64,000 nt of DNA. It comes from Prolixibacter denitrificans (GTDB lineage: Bacteria; Bacteroidota; Bacteroidia; Bacteroidales; Prolixibacteraceae). The notes under the pieces are model-generated. The model did no database searches. It was not told the origin of the DNA and saw nothing but the letters and a program-made list of their open reading frames with translations. The stretch is from the NCBI RefSeq assembly GCF_003014495.1, contig NZ_PYGC01000001.1, forward strand, positions 248,001-312,000, given 5' to 3'. The translations under genes were made by a program, and so were the position numbers. This document shows positions 25,028-34,072 of this stretch, piece by piece (positions within the stretch are counted from its first letter, which is position 1; the number at the start of each line of letters is the position of its first letter).

Positions 25028-27118
25028 ATGGCTGATAATAACATCAAAAAGAATAGCGGATCGGGCACGCCGAATAACAATAAAAAGCCGCAAGGTGGCG
25101 GTGGAAAAGGTCGCTTTAACCCTAAGTTTAATCCCATTTATGTTTACGGGATTATTATCCTGATCTTCATTGCGCTTCAGTATTTTCGTTCGGGTGGTTC
25201 TCCTGTCGAAACCAATTGGCGAGAAGTGAAAAACACCATGCTGAAGAATGGTGACATTAAGAAAATAGTGGTCGTTAACCGCGAGAGGGCTGAAATATTC
25301 CTGAAAGATAGCGCTTATGAAAAATACAAATCGAAATTCGACCAGGGTTTCGGCACTCCCAGTCAGGCAGGGCCTCAGTTTTACTTTATCATCGGTTCAG
25401 TCGACACATTCGAGCAAAACCTGAAACAAGTTCAAGCAGATCTTCCCGAAAAGGATCAGGTAATTCTGACCTACGAAACACGACGGGACATTTTCATGGA
25501 AGTGATGAGCTGGATACTGCCCATTTTGTTGCTGATCGGTATCTGGTGGTGGATTTTCCGCCGAATGAGCCGTGGTGCCGGAGGCGGCGCGGGTTCGAAT
25601 ATCTTCAATGTCGGGAAATCGCAGGCAAAAGTTTTTGACAAAGATTCTCATGTCAGCACAACTTTCAAAGATGTTGCCGGACTCGCCGAAGCGAAACAGG
25701 AAATCGAGGAAATTGTGGAATTCCTGAGGAACCCCGGCCGATACACCAAGCTGGGAGGAAAAATCCCGAAAGGGGCGTTACTGGTTGGACCTCCCGGGAC
25801 CGGGAAAACCTTGCTGGCCCGTGCCGTAGCCGGTGAAGCCAATGTTCCCTTCTTCTCCATGTCAGGTTCCGACTTTGTCGAAATGTTCGTGGGGGTTGGT
25901 GCGTCGCGTGTACGTGACCTGTTTAAACAAGCTAAAGAGAAGGCTCCGTGTATCGTCTTCATCGATGAGATTGACGCAATAGGACGTGCCCGTGGACGAA
26001 ATCCCAATATGGGCTCCAACGATGAACGCGAAAATACGCTGAACCAGTTGCTGACTGAAATGGATGGTTTTGACACCAACTCCGGAGTTATCATTCTGGC
26101 AGCGACCAACCGCGCCGATATTCTCGACCGCGCACTGATGCGTGCCGGACGTTTCGACCGCCAGATTCATGTAGAATTGCCGGATATCAACGAACGGGGT
26201 GAAATCTTCCAGGTACACCTGAAACCATTACGAAAAGGCGAAGATGTGGACGTTAGCTTCCTCGCCAAGCAAACACCCGGATTCTCGGGTGCCGATATCG
26301 CCAACGTGTGTAACGAGGCTGCTTTGATTGCAGCACGCCGTAAGAAGGAGACCGTACAGAAACAGGACTTCCTCGATGCCGTTGACCGGATTATCGGAGG
26401 ACTGGAGAAAAAGAATAAAATTATATCGCCCAGCGAAAAGGCAACGATTGCATACCACGAAGCGGGACACGCTACCGTTAGTTGGTTACTGGAACACGCG
26501 CATCCGCTCGTGAAAGTAACCATTGTACCCCGTGGAAAAGCATTAGGTGCAGCATGGTATCTCCCGGAAGAAAGACAAATTACGACCCGCGAACAGATGC
26601 TGGACGAAGTTTGTGCGACACTAGGTGGCCGGGCTGCAGAAGAAAACGTATTTGGTACTATCTCCTCCGGTGCACAAAATGACCTGGAGAAAGTCTACAA
26701 AACGACGTACGCCATGGTCTGCTATTTCGGAATGAGTGATGCAGTAGGAAATGTAAGCTTCTATGACTCTACAGGTCAATCGGATTACAGTTTCAACAAA
26801 CCTTATAGCGAACATACGGCTGAACTGATTGATCATGAGATAAAAGATCTGATCGATGTTCAATATCAGCGAGCGCGGAAGATTCTAGCCGACAACGCTG
26901 AAGGACATAAGCAACTAGCTGAAAAATTACTGGAACGTGAGGTTATCTTTTCGGAAGATTTGGAAGCGATTTTTGGACCCCGTCCGTGGGACCCGCAGAA
27001 GGGACCGGAAAAAAAGATCGAAGTTCCTATGGCAGACAACAGCGAAAATAAGCCGCTGACTTCGCCTCCAACTACTTCGCCGAAAGATTCGCCAAAGGAT
27101 AACAAAGAATCAGCATAA
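25028..27118 (+). CDS. ftsH: ATP-dependent zinc metalloprotease FtsH
   Basis: Membrane-anchored AAA+ protease that degrades misfolded membrane proteins and selected regulators. Two N-terminal transmembrane segments ([17 protein letters not shown] and [20 protein letters not shown], split here by a periplasmic domain) precede the AAA domain with Walker A GPPGTGKT, Walker [11 protein letters not shown] and the SRH region. The zinc site HEAGH lies in the protease domain. The low-complexity N-terminus is rich in Asn, Lys and Gly, and the C-terminal tail in Pro, Ser and Lys. The ATG at 25028 was chosen; the open frame from 24932 overlaps rsfS. Confidence 0.96.
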   Translation: MADNNIKKNSGSGTPNNNKKPQGGGGKGRFNPKFNPIYVYGIIILIFIALQYFRSGGSPVETNWREVKNTMLKNGDIKKIVVVNRERAEIFLKDSAYEKYKSKFDQGFGTPSQAGPQFYFIIGSVDTFEQNLKQVQADLPEKDQVILTYETRRDIFMEVMSWILPILLLIGIWWWIFRRMSRGAGGGAGSNIFNVGKSQAKVFDKDSHVSTTFKDVAGLAEAKQEIEEIVEFLRNPGRYTKLGGKIPKGALLVGPPGTGKTLLARAVAGEANVPFFSMSGSDFVEMFVGVGASRVRDLFKQAKEKAPCIVFIDEIDAIGRARGRNPNMGSNDERENTLNQLLTEMDGFDTNSGVIILAATNRADILDRALMRAGRFDRQIHVELPDINERGEIFQVHLKPLRKGEDVDVSFLAKQTPGFSGADIANVCNEAALIAARRKKETVQKQDFLDAVDRIIGGLEKKNKIISPSEKATIAYHEAGHATVSWLLEHAHPLVKVTIVPRGKALGAAWYLPEERQITTREQMLDEVCATLGGRAAEENVFGTISSGAQNDLEKVYKTTYAMVCYFGMSDAVGNVSFYDSTGQSDYSFNKPYSEHTAELIDHEIKDLIDVQYQRARKILADNAEGHKQLAEKLLEREVIFSEDLEAIFGPRPWDPQKGPEKKIEVPMADNSENKPLTSPPTTSPKDSPKDNKESA

Positions 27119-27119
27119 C

Positions 27120-27773
27120 ATGAAAAATCCCGGTGCCAGGGAACAAATACTCGACCGGATAAAAAATTCTGCCTTCAGGCAGAAAAGCAAACAAAACGGA
27201 ATAACCGGAAAGGCGCAGGAAGAGCCCTCTCCGGTTTTTCCCGTTTCTAACCTGCATTTATCGGAACAGTTTCAGCAAGAACTGGAAAAAATACAAGGCC
27301 ATTTTCATCTGGCAAAAAGCCGTGACGAACTGCTTGCCCAACTAAAAGGGCTTAAGGAAGAATACCGTTGGCCGTTTGTTTTTTGCCGCGATAAAGGCCT
27401 TCGGGAAATTTTGAAAGATGCCGGTTTAGAAGTATCTTCCGAAATGCAGCGTTTTCCGGAAACGAAGGCAGCTTTAACCGGTTGCGAATGGTTGATTGCC
27501 GAAACCGGAGGAGTATTAGTACATTCGGGTAGCGCCAGCGGACGAAAGCTACATTTCTTTCCCGCCGTGCACATGGTTATGGCCAGCCCTAATCAACTTG
27601 TCAGAACACTGGAAGAGGCACTTATCAAAATGGAAGAGCAATACGGTGAAAACCTTCCGTCGCAGATAACGCATATTGCAGGCCCCAGCCGAACAGCCGA
27701 TATTGAGAAAACATTGGTAATGGGCGCACATGGTCCCAAAGCGGTGCATGTTTTGCTAACGGAATATAAATAA
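27120..27773 (+). CDS. LUD domain protein (LutC/YkgG family)
   Basis: LUD-domain proteins include LutB and LutC of the lactate-utilisation complex. This 217-residue form has the fold landmarks WLIAETGGVLVHSGS, FPAVHMVMA and THIAGPSRTADIEKTLVMGAHGP. There are no iron-sulfur ligands and no lutA/lutB neighbours, so a role in lactate use is not supported. It lies 1 nt after ftsH and before the lipid genes, in one operon. Confidence 0.82.
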   Translation: MKNPGAREQILDRIKNSAFRQKSKQNGITGKAQEEPSPVFPVSNLHLSEQFQQELEKIQGHFHLAKSRDELLAQLKGLKEEYRWPFVFCRDKGLREILKDAGLEVSSEMQRFPETKAALTGCEWLIAETGGVLVHSGSASGRKLHFFPAVHMVMASPNQLVRTLEEALIKMEEQYGENLPSQITHIAGPSRTADIEKTLVMGAHGPKAVHVLLTEYK

Positions 27774-27791
27774 ACAAAAAAAGGGATTGTT

Positions 27792-28007
27792 ATGGAAAAA
27801 GGATGGAAACAAATTTTCATGACCGGACAGGACTTTAAGGCTCAGATGGCCAAAGACCTGCTCGAAGAAAGCGGAATTGAAGCGCTTATCATGAATCATA
27901 AAGATTCAACTTTTACTACTTTTGGCGACATCGAAGTTTATGTCCGCGAAGAAGATGAAGAGCAAGCGCTGGACATCGTTAAAAATCTGAAAAGCGGGGA
28001 AAATTGA
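27792..28007 (+). CDS. DUF2007 domain protein
   Basis: A 71-residue protein with the alternating pattern of the DUF2007 (putative signal-transducing, GlnB-like fold) family: a strand at WKQIFMTGQDF, a helix AQMAKDLLEESGI, the turn ALIMNHKDS and a closing YVREEDEEQALDIVKNL. Its function is unknown. Its stop overlaps the start of cdsA by 3 nt, so the two are translationally coupled. Confidence 0.75.
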   Translation: MEKGWKQIFMTGQDFKAQMAKDLLEESGIEALIMNHKDSTFTTFGDIEVYVREEDEEQALDIVKNLKSGEN

Positions 28008-28828
28008 ACGATCTTAAAGTCCGTACTCTTTGGGGAACTATGTTTGTAGCTGTGCTTATCGGGGCAACCTGGATAAGCCCCTATACCTTTTCCCTGTTAT
28101 TTGTTTTCATTAGTAGTTTTACATTGAAAGAATTTTACGATTTGTTGGCCAAATCCGGTGCGGTCCCTCATCAGAAACTTGGAATATTTGCCGGCATTGT
28201 TCTTTTTTTGGTATCCTTTTTTGTCGCGCGGGGAGCCTTGTCGGAAGCATGGCTTTTAACGTTGATCCCTCTAATGCTTTCCCTGTTTATTGCCGAACTT
28301 TATCGCAATAAATCCATGGAAATGCCTTTCCGGAATATTGCCTATACGGCCATTGGGGTGATATACATTTCGGTTCCATTTGCCCTACTCAACTTCTTTG
28401 TATTTCCCAGAGGAATGGGTTACACCTATGAGCCTAAAATATTGCTCAGCCTTCTGTTTTTCATTTGGGCCAACGATTCAGGCGCCTACCTGATTGGTTC
28501 GCAATTTGGGAAACACCGGCTGTTCGAACGTATTTCTCCCAAAAAATCGTGGGAAGGTTTCTTCGGCGGACTGGCAGCCGCCATTATTGTGGCAGCTATG
28601 CTGGCTCAGTTCTGGGAACAGTATAGTTTCTTCCCGCTGGCCATTATTGCAGCTATTACCGTGGTGGCCGGTACCTTCGGCGACCTCATTGAATCCATGT
28701 TTAAAAGAAGCTTAGGGGTAAAAGATTCGGGAAGTTTTATGCCGGGACACGGTGGCCTGCTCGACCGTTTTGATAGCATTCTAACAGCTATTCCTATGGT
28801 ATATTTTATTCTTGTATTTCTTCGCTGA
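28004..28828 (+). CDS. cdsA: Phosphatidate cytidylyltransferase
   Basis: Makes CDP-diacylglycerol from phosphatidate and CTP, the branch point of phospholipid synthesis; an integral membrane enzyme. The CdsA signature near the C-terminus is GDLIESMFKRSLGVKDSG, followed by MPGHGGLLDRFDS, with about eight hydrophobic segments before it. A TTG start at 28004 is proposed because the N-terminal VRTLWGTMFVAVLIG is conserved in the family and the codon overlaps the previous stop; an ATG at 28040 would cut that region. It provides the substrate of PssA, encoded two genes on. Confidence 0.9.
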   Translation: MNDLKVRTLWGTMFVAVLIGATWISPYTFSLLFVFISSFTLKEFYDLLAKSGAVPHQKLGIFAGIVLFLVSFFVARGALSEAWLLTLIPLMLSLFIAELYRNKSMEMPFRNIAYTAIGVIYISVPFALLNFFVFPRGMGYTYEPKILLSLLFFIWANDSGAYLIGSQFGKHRLFERISPKKSWEGFFGGLAAAIIVAAMLAQFWEQYSFFPLAIIAAITVVAGTFGDLIESMFKRSLGVKDSGSFMPGHGGLLDRFDSILTAIPMVYFILVFLR

Positions 28829-28840
28829 ACAATATTTACG

Positions 28841-28848
28841 TAAATTTG
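28841..28848 (+). promoter_or_regulatory. Possible internal promoter before psd
   Basis: TAAATTTG matches TAnnTTTG in the 42-nt gap after cdsA, 22 nt before the psd ATG. It may add transcription of psd-pssA to that of the operon. Confidence 0.4.
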
Positions 28849-28870
28849 CCCAGCACGTTTAAGACCAACC

Positions 28871-29524
28871 ATGAGAATACACAAAGAAGGCTATGCCATT
28901 ATTGCAGTAGCAGTGCTGATTTGGGCGTTACTGAACGGCCTCGTATGGGAAAGTGGAGAACCTTATTTCTTCGCGTTTATGTTGTTGATTTCAACGTCGG
29001 TACTTGTATTTACCATTCGTTTTTTCCGATATCCCGACCGGGAAATTAATCGTGGGAACAAAACCATTCTGGCTCCGGCGGACGGACTGATTGTAGCCAT
29101 TGAGGAAACCACTGAAACGGAATATTTTCAGGATCGGAGATTACAGGTTTCCGTTTTCATGTCACTGTTCAATGTGCATGCTAACTGGTTACCCGTTGCC
29201 GGGAAAATTAAATACGTAAAGCATCACAAAGGACGATACATGTCGGCATACCTGCCGAAATCATCAACCGATAATGAACGGACCACAACCGTTATTCAAA
29301 TGGAAGATGGTACCGAAATTTTGGTCCGGCAAATTGCCGGCGCCATGGCCAAAAGGGTTGTTACCTACGCCAAAGAAGGTGACACGATGGATCAAGGAGG
29401 TGAACTCGGTTTCATTAAATTCGGTTCCCGAGTGGATCTGTTCCTACCTGTTGGCACTGAAATAACAGCCGACATGTGCGAAGCCGTTACCGGAAGTCAA
29501 ACCGTTCTGGCTAAACTGAAATAA
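28871..29524 (+). CDS. psd: Phosphatidylserine decarboxylase
   Basis: Converts phosphatidylserine to phosphatidylethanolamine with a pyruvoyl group made by self-cleavage. The cleavage site is the Gly-Ser in IKFGSRVD at about residue 186, in place of the LGST of long-chain Psd. At 217 residues it is the short, archaeal-like Psd type. Two N-terminal hydrophobic segments anchor it. VFMSLFNVHANWLP is the conserved core motif. It sits between cdsA and pssA, completing the PE pathway. Confidence 0.92.
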   Translation: MRIHKEGYAIIAVAVLIWALLNGLVWESGEPYFFAFMLLISTSVLVFTIRFFRYPDREINRGNKTILAPADGLIVAIEETTETEYFQDRRLQVSVFMSLFNVHANWLPVAGKIKYVKHHKGRYMSAYLPKSSTDNERTTTVIQMEDGTEILVRQIAGAMAKRVVTYAKEGDTMDQGGELGFIKFGSRVDLFLPVGTEITADMCEAVTGSQTVLAKLK

Positions 29525-29547
29525 CGCGTCAAAAAGCTCAGGTAATC

Positions 29548-30282
29548 ATGCGAAAACACATTCCGAATTTTGTTACTTCGCTTAATATTGTCAGTGGTAG
29601 TCTTTCTGTTATGTTTGCCCTCGAAGGGCACATTAACCTGGCCGTGCTGACGATGTTTCTGGCCGCCGTATTTGACTTTTTCGACGGAATGAGTGCCCGC
29701 TTACTGAAAACATATTCTCCTATCGGGAAAGAGCTGGACTCACTGGCTGATATGATATCATTCGGACTGGCTCCCGGAATGATGGTGCTGACCTTACAGA
29801 AATACGCGCTATTTGGTAATGTATCTTCATTAGTGGGGACATCGGGTGGATGGCTGACCTGGGTATTCTTACTCAGCGCATTCTTTATACCGGTAATGTC
29901 AGGGTTGCGGCTGGCGAAATTCAATATCGATGACCGTCAAACAACCTCATTTATCGGGTTGCCAACACCTGCCAATGCTATCTTTTTTGCTTCGCTGGCG
30001 CTGATTGCCGAAAACGGAAACAGGCCTGTATTAGACGGGATACTGCTCTCGCCTTACAGTTTGTTTTTTTTCACGATAGTGATGTCGCTGTTGCTCGTTT
30101 CCGAAATACCCATGTTTTCACTGAAGATTAAGAACCTGAAATGGAGTGGTAACCAGGTACGCTACCTGTTCCTGCTAATGGTTCTTGTGCTTACCTATTT
30201 CTTCAGCTTCTATGGCATCACGCTTTCCATTTTATTGTATATCCTTATCTCTTTCACCCTTAGCCTGAAGAAGTCTGTTTGA
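29548..30282 (+). CDS. pssA: CDP-diacylglycerol-serine O-phosphatidyltransferase
   Basis: Makes phosphatidylserine from CDP-diacylglycerol and serine. The CDP-alcohol phosphatidyltransferase motif is clear: DFFDGMSARLL followed by GKELDSLAD, with the metal-binding Asp residues in register. About eight transmembrane segments span the 244 residues. It is the last gene of the rsfS operon. Its product feeds Psd, encoded just before. Confidence 0.93.
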   Translation: MRKHIPNFVTSLNIVSGSLSVMFALEGHINLAVLTMFLAAVFDFFDGMSARLLKTYSPIGKELDSLADMISFGLAPGMMVLTLQKYALFGNVSSLVGTSGGWLTWVFLLSAFFIPVMSGLRLAKFNIDDRQTTSFIGLPTPANAIFFASLALIAENGNRPVLDGILLSPYSLFFFTIVMSLLLVSEIPMFSLKIKNLKWSGNQVRYLFLLMVLVLTYFFSFYGITLSILLYILISFTLSLKKSV

Positions 30283-30424
30283 GCTTCATTGCTGGTTTCT
30301 TTACCTGTAGGAAAGTTGTTTCATTCCCTTTTATGCCGAACAGTTATTTCCGTAAAATCTTTCCCCCGAAAGCAGGAATAAGCTACTTACCTATTGTTCC
30401 CTCATAAATAATTCTGCAAACTAA

Positions 30425-30456
30425 AAAGGGCCATCTTCGCAAAGACAGCCCTTGAA
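30425..30456 (-). terminator. Terminator of the cytochrome bd operon
   Basis: On the minus strand AAGGGC...TCTT pairs with AAGA...GCCCTTTTT, with a two-base internal mismatch and loop TGCG, then T residues. It lies 20 nt after the stop of the small cyd-linked ORF. Confidence 0.6.
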
Positions 30457-30475
30457 TAATTTTATACAAACCGGA

Positions 30476-30589
30476 TTATTCCTCCTCCAGTTTATGCTCA
30501 TATTTTTTGAGCGCATACTGCACTGCTTTCAAGCTGATGTAGATAAGTATCGGCCAGCTTAACAACCATAATATCGATTCCAAATACAT
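30476..30589 (-). CDS. Small one-helix protein after cydB (CydX-like candidate)
   Basis: A 37-codon ORF too short for usual gene finding, 18 nt after the cydB stop and before the operon terminator. It reads MYLESILWLLSWPILIYISL and continues KAVQYALKKYEHKLEEE: one transmembrane helix (about residues 5-22) then a charged amphipathic tail. In proteobacteria the small CydX subunit sits in the same place and stabilises cytochrome bd. This ORF shares position and topology with CydX but no clear sequence motif, so the role is inferred. It is too short for confident homology by eye. Confidence 0.7.
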   Translation of the reverse strand: MYLESILWLLSWPILIYISLKAVQYALKKYEHKLEEE

Positions 30590-30607
30590 AAACTAAAATT
30601 TTTGGGT

Positions 30608-31744
30608 TTAATAAACATGACCTTCGCCCTCGCCGGTAATTTCCGATTCGGTGATTTTCTCGCGGTTAATGGCTTTCCAGGCATACCAAATATATGCCAG
30701 TACAAAAGGAAGCATCAACGAAACGTAACTCATCACTGTCAGGGTATATTTCGATGATGAACTATTTACAATGGTCAACGACGATTGCAAATCGAAATTC
30801 GACGGATAGCAGCAGGTGTTATTGTAACCGGCAACCAACATCAGGGCAAATATGGTGAGCACTGTTCCGATCCCGGCGTACCAGATTCCATTGGTTTTGT
30901 CTTTCAACAGCGAACTGATGATGCCCCAAAGCACCCCGACTACACCAACAAGGAAGATAATCAGTACTACCGGCATCTGCAGAAAGTTGTGCAGGTACTT
31001 GTATGGCTCCATCGATACCTCAAACGTTTTGGGGTCGTAAGCAAAACCTTTAATGAGAAGCAAACGAACCACGAAGTAGAGGAAGAATACCAAAAATGGA
31101 ATGGTATTATACAGCAACTGTTTCTTGGCATTCCGAAAAATAGTTTCGTGGTCGATGCTGTTCATGAAATACAGAAGGGACAGAACTCTTGCCAGGAAAA
31201 ATATTGCAAGTCCCAATGCCACGTTGCTGAATGTCAAAACAGCTTCCAGGCCGTGTGCCGGATTTTCCCATTGCGATAGGTTCATGTTGCTAACCGAGAA
31301 GTTGGCTCCGTTGAAGAATGTTCCAACTACCACGCCAAGGAGCACGGTTCCCAGCAATCCGTTAACAAACAGGAACACGTCGAAAGTGCGCTTGCCCAGG
31401 AAATTACTTGGCCGGCTCCGAAATTCATACGAAACAGCCTGAATGATAAAGGCAAATAACAAGGCCATCCAGGCCCAGTAGGCTCCGCCAAAGCTGGTAG
31501 AATAGAAAAGCGGGAACGAAGCGAAAAGTGCCCCGCCGAAAGTTACCAGCGTGGTAAACGTAAACTCCCACTTGCGACCAAGCGCGTTGACAATCATGGT
31601 ACGCTCGTTGCTGGTTTTTCCCAGCCGGTAAATCAGCGTCTGGCCTCCCTGAACAAACATCAGGAAAACAAGTAACGCAGCTAAAAGTGATATGATGGCC
31701 CACCAATAGTGCTGGAGGGTTAAATAACTCATTGATTCAAACAT
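30608..31744 (-). CDS. cydB: Cytochrome bd quinol oxidase subunit II
   Basis: Second large membrane subunit of the high-affinity terminal oxidase. The N-terminal region YWWAIISLLAALLVFLMFVQGG and the FGGALFASFPLFYSTSF stretch are typical of CydB, with about nine hydrophobic segments in 378 residues. The gene starts 2 nt after the cydA stop, in the order DUF4492, cydA, cydB, small ORF. Confidence 0.94.
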   Translation of the reverse strand: MFESMSYLTLQHYWWAIISLLAALLVFLMFVQGGQTLIYRLGKTSNERTMIVNALGRKWEFTFTTLVTFGGALFASFPLFYSTSFGGAYWAWMALLFAFIIQAVSYEFRSRPSNFLGKRTFDVFLFVNGLLGTVLLGVVVGTFFNGANFSVSNMNLSQWENPAHGLEAVLTFSNVALGLAIFFLARVLSLLYFMNSIDHETIFRNAKKQLLYNTIPFLVFFLYFVVRLLLIKGFAYDPKTFEVSMEPYKYLHNFLQMPVVLIIFLVGVVGVLWGIISSLLKDKTNGIWYAGIGTVLTIFALMLVAGYNNTCCYPSNFDLQSSLTIVNSSSSKYTLTVMSYVSLMLPFVLAYIWYAWKAINREKITESEITGEGEGHVY

Positions 31745-31746
31745 GG

Positions 31747-33312
31747 TTAGTGTCCTCCGTCTTTAGGTCCGATTTTAATTTGTTTCGCCATAATTTTCAC
31801 CTCGGCAATCAACAGCAGCGTGAATACAAAGGCAAACAGCCAGAAAGTTACCTGAACAGCGCTCGCATCGATATGCGACACAGCTGCCACCGTTGGCAAC
31901 AGATCCTGAATTACCCAAGGCTGACGGCCAACCTCGGCCAATGTCCAACCTGACATCGAGGCTATGTAAGCCAGCGGCATGGTAATAATTGCCAACCGAA
32001 GGAACCATTTCTTCTTATCGAGTGTGCCTCTGGTAACCCATAGAAAGGCAAACAAGAAGAAGAAAACAAAATAAGTCCCCAACATTACCATGATGCGGAA
32101 ACTATAGAATACCATAGGAATACTGGGAATCAAATCAGTTGGGCTCTTAAGATATCCATACCCGAAATATTTGAAGTAATTCTTCTGGAAATCGTCAGAC
32201 ATAAATTTTGCCCGTAACTGAGTAGCCTCATCAGCGTTCCCGTTGTCCAGAGCCATCTTATAATCCTTCAAAAGCTGGATGGCCTCCTTCCCCCGGACAA
32301 TCTTTTCAGGGGCCGATAAAATATTGTGTTCACTATTTCCATTCAGTAAATCTTTAATTCCTGGCATAAACTGGGTGGTATTAAAATACGCGAGAAGAGA
32401 AAGGCCCCTGGGAATTTCGACCCTAAAAAGGAAATTCTTCAGTTGCTTATATTCAGGATCAGATTGTTTGGTAGAAAGTACTCCCATAGCAATCAGGCCG
32501 GGACCATTCTTACCTTGGTAAAGACCTTCCATGGCAGCCAGTTTCATAGGCTGGTGGTAGGCTACCTGCTGTGTTGAGAAATGACCGAAACCAATCACAA
32601 AAACGGAGCTGATCAGACCGAAAACAGCTGAAACCAGGATACTTTTCCGGGCAAAAATAACTTCTCTCTTTTTTAGAATGTACCAGGCAGAGATACCAAT
32701 GACAAAAATGGATGCCAGTTCAAATCCGGAAAAGATGGTGTGCAAAAATTTGCTGGTCGCTACAGGGGAGAGAAACACATCCCAGAAATTGACCATTTCA
32801 TTCCTGGCCGTATCCGGGTTAAACTGCATTCCTACCGGGAATTGCATCCAGCCATTGGCAACCAATATCCACAATGCCGAGAGATTGGCCCCTAATGCAG
32901 TTAGCCAGGTAGATACAAGGTGAAACCTTTTGCTCACCTTTTCCCAACCGAAAAACATCACAGCAATAAAGGTCGACTCCATAAAAAAGGCCATGATACC
33001 TTCGATGGCCAAAGGAGCGCCAAAGATGTCGCCTACAAACCAGGAGTAAGTTGACCAGTTGGTTCCAAATTCAAATTCCAAAATAATTCCGGTTGCCACA
33101 CCAATGGCAAAATTAATCCCGAATACTTTCATCCAGAATTTGGTAATTTTTTTCCACTCAGGATTTCCGGTCTTTACATAGATAGTCTCCATGATCGCCA
33201 GAATAAACGTAATCCCGAGTGTCAGCGGCACGAACAACCAATGGTACATCGCCGTGAGGGCAAATTGGGCCCTCGACCAGTCAACCAAGGATAGATCAAG
33301 TAATTCATTCAT
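31747..33312 (-). CDS. cydA: Cytochrome bd quinol oxidase subunit I
   Basis: Haem-bearing subunit that oxidises quinol and reduces oxygen, the main route for using low oxygen in anaerobic Bacteroidota. It begins with DWSRAQFALTAMYHWLFVPL, with the conserved His in the first helix (haem ligand), followed by GIILEFEFGTNW and, late in the protein, GWTLAEVGRQPWVI. Length (521 residues) and spacing between conserved helices fit the form with an unexpanded or moderate Q-loop. It is preceded by DUF4492 and followed by cydB. Confidence 0.95.
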   Translation of the reverse strand: MNELLDLSLVDWSRAQFALTAMYHWLFVPLTLGITFILAIMETIYVKTGNPEWKKITKFWMKVFGINFAIGVATGIILEFEFGTNWSTYSWFVGDIFGAPLAIEGIMAFFMESTFIAVMFFGWEKVSKRFHLVSTWLTALGANLSALWILVANGWMQFPVGMQFNPDTARNEMVNFWDVFLSPVATSKFLHTIFSGFELASIFVIGISAWYILKKREVIFARKSILVSAVFGLISSVFVIGFGHFSTQQVAYHQPMKLAAMEGLYQGKNGPGLIAMGVLSTKQSDPEYKQLKNFLFRVEIPRGLSLLAYFNTTQFMPGIKDLLNGNSEHNILSAPEKIVRGKEAIQLLKDYKMALDNGNADEATQLRAKFMSDDFQKNYFKYFGYGYLKSPTDLIPSIPMVFYSFRIMVMLGTYFVFFFLFAFLWVTRGTLDKKKWFLRLAIITMPLAYIASMSGWTLAEVGRQPWVIQDLLPTVAAVSHIDASAVQVTFWLFAFVFTLLLIAEVKIMAKQIKIGPKDGGH

Positions 33313-33337
33313 GTTTTACGATTATTTGATTAATTGA

Positions 33338-33550
33338 TTATTTGATATTGGTCAGATTCTCAATAACGTAATCTCCCCGTTCCTTATCCGTCTTAAAATT
33401 CTGCTTGAGCAAATCGGGGAAGAAAAACAGCTTGAGCACAAAAAACATCACAAAAAGTTTTATTAAAATGATTACCCAGAGACTTTTCCCCCATGTCATC
33501 TGCCTGAAGCCTTCATAATAAAAGTGGGCGATTTTCTTCAAAATTTTCAT
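33338..33550 (-). CDS. DUF4492 protein, first gene of the cytochrome bd operon
   Basis: A 70-residue protein with one transmembrane helix (WVIILIKLFVMFFVLKLFFF) after a short basic N-terminus containing FYYEGFRQMTWGKSLW, then a charged tail. It matches DUF4492, a family found upstream of cydA in Bacteroidota. A role in oxidase assembly or stability is inferred from context. The ATG at 33550 was chosen over the TTG at 33559. Confidence 0.82.
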   Translation of the reverse strand: MKILKKIAHFYYEGFRQMTWGKSLWVIILIKLFVMFFVLKLFFFPDLLKQNFKTDKERGDYVIENLTNIK

Positions 33551-34072
33551 TGTGTGCAAACATTATGCGCGATAAACAACTAACCACTTAACAAAAGAAA
33601 TTGGGAGTTGTTTACTTGGTTTCATTCTGAATAAGGACATAACCAATGAAGATCCTCAACATTAAAATGTATTAGTTTTTCATACGTTTAAAATTTATAA
33701 TTATGGTCCATCATTTAATTCTAAATTTGAGAACCTATGGAACCGCTTCGCTCTCACATGAACTTTTTTTAATCATTGCCTTTGGCGAACTTTTGATTAA
33801 ATCAGTTCATGTCCGTTTCATTTAAAGAATCTGAATAGGGAATTTGAATATTATGTAACATTATATTCCGTTTAGGTACAGCAATGTCTGCCAACATTTG
33901 ATTACCGGGGCTTAAGATAAAAGCATTGAAACAATATCCGCTCCCGGTCCATCATGTTTTACGACACCTTTTGATGGCACCAAAGAGGGTAATGAACTTT
34001 GTTACTGAAAGAAGCACATCTATCTTACAGATATAATAAACATGATAAAAATTAACTTTTATACCGAAAAGA
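33551..34072. other. 522-bp region without an ordinary gene
   Basis: Between the cyd operon start and the 3' end of the AI-2E transporter gene. It must hold the cyd promoter on the minus strand, but no clear TAnnTTTG element is visible there. On the plus strand it holds a promoter-like element, an 11-codon micro-ORF and a long hairpin (33722-33811), listed separately. GGTCCATCAT occurs twice (33705 and 33956). The rest is AT-rich and shows nothing further. Confidence 0.6.
33722..33811 (+). ncRNA. Promoter, 11-codon micro-ORF and long hairpin (leader-like or sRNA candidate)
   Basis: TAAATTTG (33722-33729) fits TAnnTTTG. Exactly 7 nt later an ATG opens a micro-ORF (33737-33772) encoding MEPLRSHMNFF. 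From its eighth codon a nested hairpin forms: CATGAACT/AGTTCATG (33757-33764 with 33804-33811), TAATCA/TGATTA (33770-33775 with 33794-33799) and GCC/GGC at the tip. The LRSHM core and the 7-nt promoter spacing match the cysK leader at 11638. No plus-strand gene follows before the convergent transporter gene, so it may be a free-standing small RNA or a relic. Confidence 0.45.

Noticed and set aside
31425-31706. Small ORFs inside cydB and similar frames inside other genes
   Set aside because: They are embedded in conserved genes in other frames and show no start, domain or conservation signal.
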